Of a stretch of DNA of 64,000 bases, positions 63,605-64,000 are shown piece after piece (position 1 is the first letter of the stretch; every line of letters begins with the position of its first letter). Under the pieces are notes generated by a model, which was given only the letters and a program-made list of their open reading frames with translations, did not search any database and was not told where the DNA came from. Made by a program: the position numbers and the translations under genes. Source of the DNA: Opitutales bacterium (lineage in GTDB: Bacteria; Verrucomicrobiota; Verrucomicrobiia; Opitutales; Seribacteraceae); the NCBI GenBank assembly GCA_029254745.1, contig JAQWWZ010000059.1, positions 1-64,000 of the forward strand, in the 5' to 3' direction.

Positions 63605-64000
63605 ATGTTTGTGAGTTTACAAAACGCATTCTTAGGTTCTCTGGTTGCAGATTCTGTTTCTATGCCTGTTCATTGGTACTACAATGTTCAGGACTTAGAC
63701 AAAGACTATGGTGAAATAACCGATTTCATGAGCCCTAAAAACCCACACCCTGACAGTATTCTATGGCGGTCGCATTTTGAGCCTAAATCACCCAAGTCTG
63801 ATATTCTCCATGGGCAAAATAAGTACTGGGGAAAAAGAGGTGTTCACTACCACCAGCATTTGAAAGCTGGTGAAAATACACTTAACCAACAATTATCAGC
63901 TGAACTCTATCGTTTTATCATTTTACATGGCGAGTTTAGTATCGAACATTGGCTCCAGAGATATGTGCATGTCATGCTAACCCCGGGTTGGCACAATGAT
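63605..64000 (+). CDS. ADP-ribosylglycohydrolase family protein (N-terminal part)
   Basis: The first 132 residues of a protein that runs out of the window. The opening NAFLGSLVADSVSMPVHWYY is the family's conserved start: a Gly-rich helix and a motif before the first metal-binding site. Such enzymes remove ADP-ribose from proteins or small molecules, or act as crystallin-like relatives. The frame is intact to the right edge. It is divergent from the deacetylase gene. Confidence 0.85.
   Translation, partial: MFVSLQNAFLGSLVADSVSMPVHWYYNVQDLDKDYGEITDFMSPKNPHPDSILWRSHFEPKSPKSDILHGQNKYWGKRGVHYHQHLKAGENTLNQQLSAELYRFIILHGEFSIEHWLQRYVHVMLTPGWHND

Overview
The window reads as a chromosome segment of a Gram-negative, outer-membrane bacterium, most likely a marine Verrucomicrobiota of the class Opitutia (Puniceicoccales or relatives). 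This is inference from several traits: lipid A and heptose genes (lpxI, lpxB, hldD), lipoprotein sorting genes (lolCDE type), weak or absent Shine-Dalgarno sequences with frequent TTG/GTG starts, a lysine-rich N-terminal tail on RpoD, a DnaG lacking most of its zinc ligands, and a secreted protein ending in an aromatic-rich WFxxYPWVYS motif that I recall from Opitutae. I see no CRISPR array, phage or insertion sequence. The sequence looks AT-rich (estimated by eye at about 40% GC), most strongly between about 29.4 and 35.3 kb.

Layout. 0-6.4 kb: the end of an unknown gene, an RhlE-type RNA helicase, a one-domain voltage-gated cation channel with an acidic filter, leuS and lpxI. 6.4-10.6 kb: a secreted repeat protein, a candidate 6S RNA with its own promoter, a membrane-anchored unknown, a lipoprotein and tRNA-Met(CAT). 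10.8-15.4 kb: a sigma-54 response regulator, then a ketosynthase, a carrier protein and a CrtI-like oxidoreductase. 15.4-18.3 kb: clpS with a DUF2017-like gene, a membrane protein with a long charged tail, and tRNA-Arg(ACG). 18.3-20.7 kb: fabG-acpP-fabF on the minus strand. 20.7-26.5 kb: housekeeping genes (pseudouridine synthase, folD, RDD protein, proC, hldD, DAHP synthase). 27-29.3 kb: a MORN-type lipoprotein and a second NtrC-like regulator.

29.4-35.3 kb is an AT-rich surface-glycan cassette (unknown 734-aa protein, sulfotransferase, GT2, GT4). 35.3-42.4 kb holds a coiled-coil protein, a HlyD-like adaptor coupled to a secreted toroid-fold protein, acylphosphatase, an unknown acidic protein, and a PQQ-propeller/DUF362-like pair. 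42.4-48.8 kb: TPR lipoprotein-dnaG-rpoD-tatA, then an eIF1/SUI1-like gene coupled to a 79-aa unknown. 48.9-53.5 kb: haem synthesis (hemG, hemH, hemX-like, hemA). 53.4-57.8 kb: a minus-strand envelope operon (lolC/E-like, lolD, Gfo/Idh/MocA dehydrogenase, lpxB). 57.9-61.8 kb: a ydbH-ynbE-ydbL-like operon followed by a further lipoprotein and a small membrane protein. 61.9-64 kb: a membrane protein, a histone-deacetylase-family enzyme and the start of an ADP-ribosylglycohydrolase.

Envelope building is the main theme: lipid A steps, heptose supply, lipoprotein export, fatty acid synthesis, surface glycans and a candidate intermembrane lipid bridge all occur here. The items most worth a second look are the zinc-poor DnaG, the TLEDWTD channel filter, the ydbH-ynbE-ydbL-like operon, the ketosynthase/ACP/CrtI-like trio, and the 6S-like RNA whose -35 box lies inside its neighbour's terminator.
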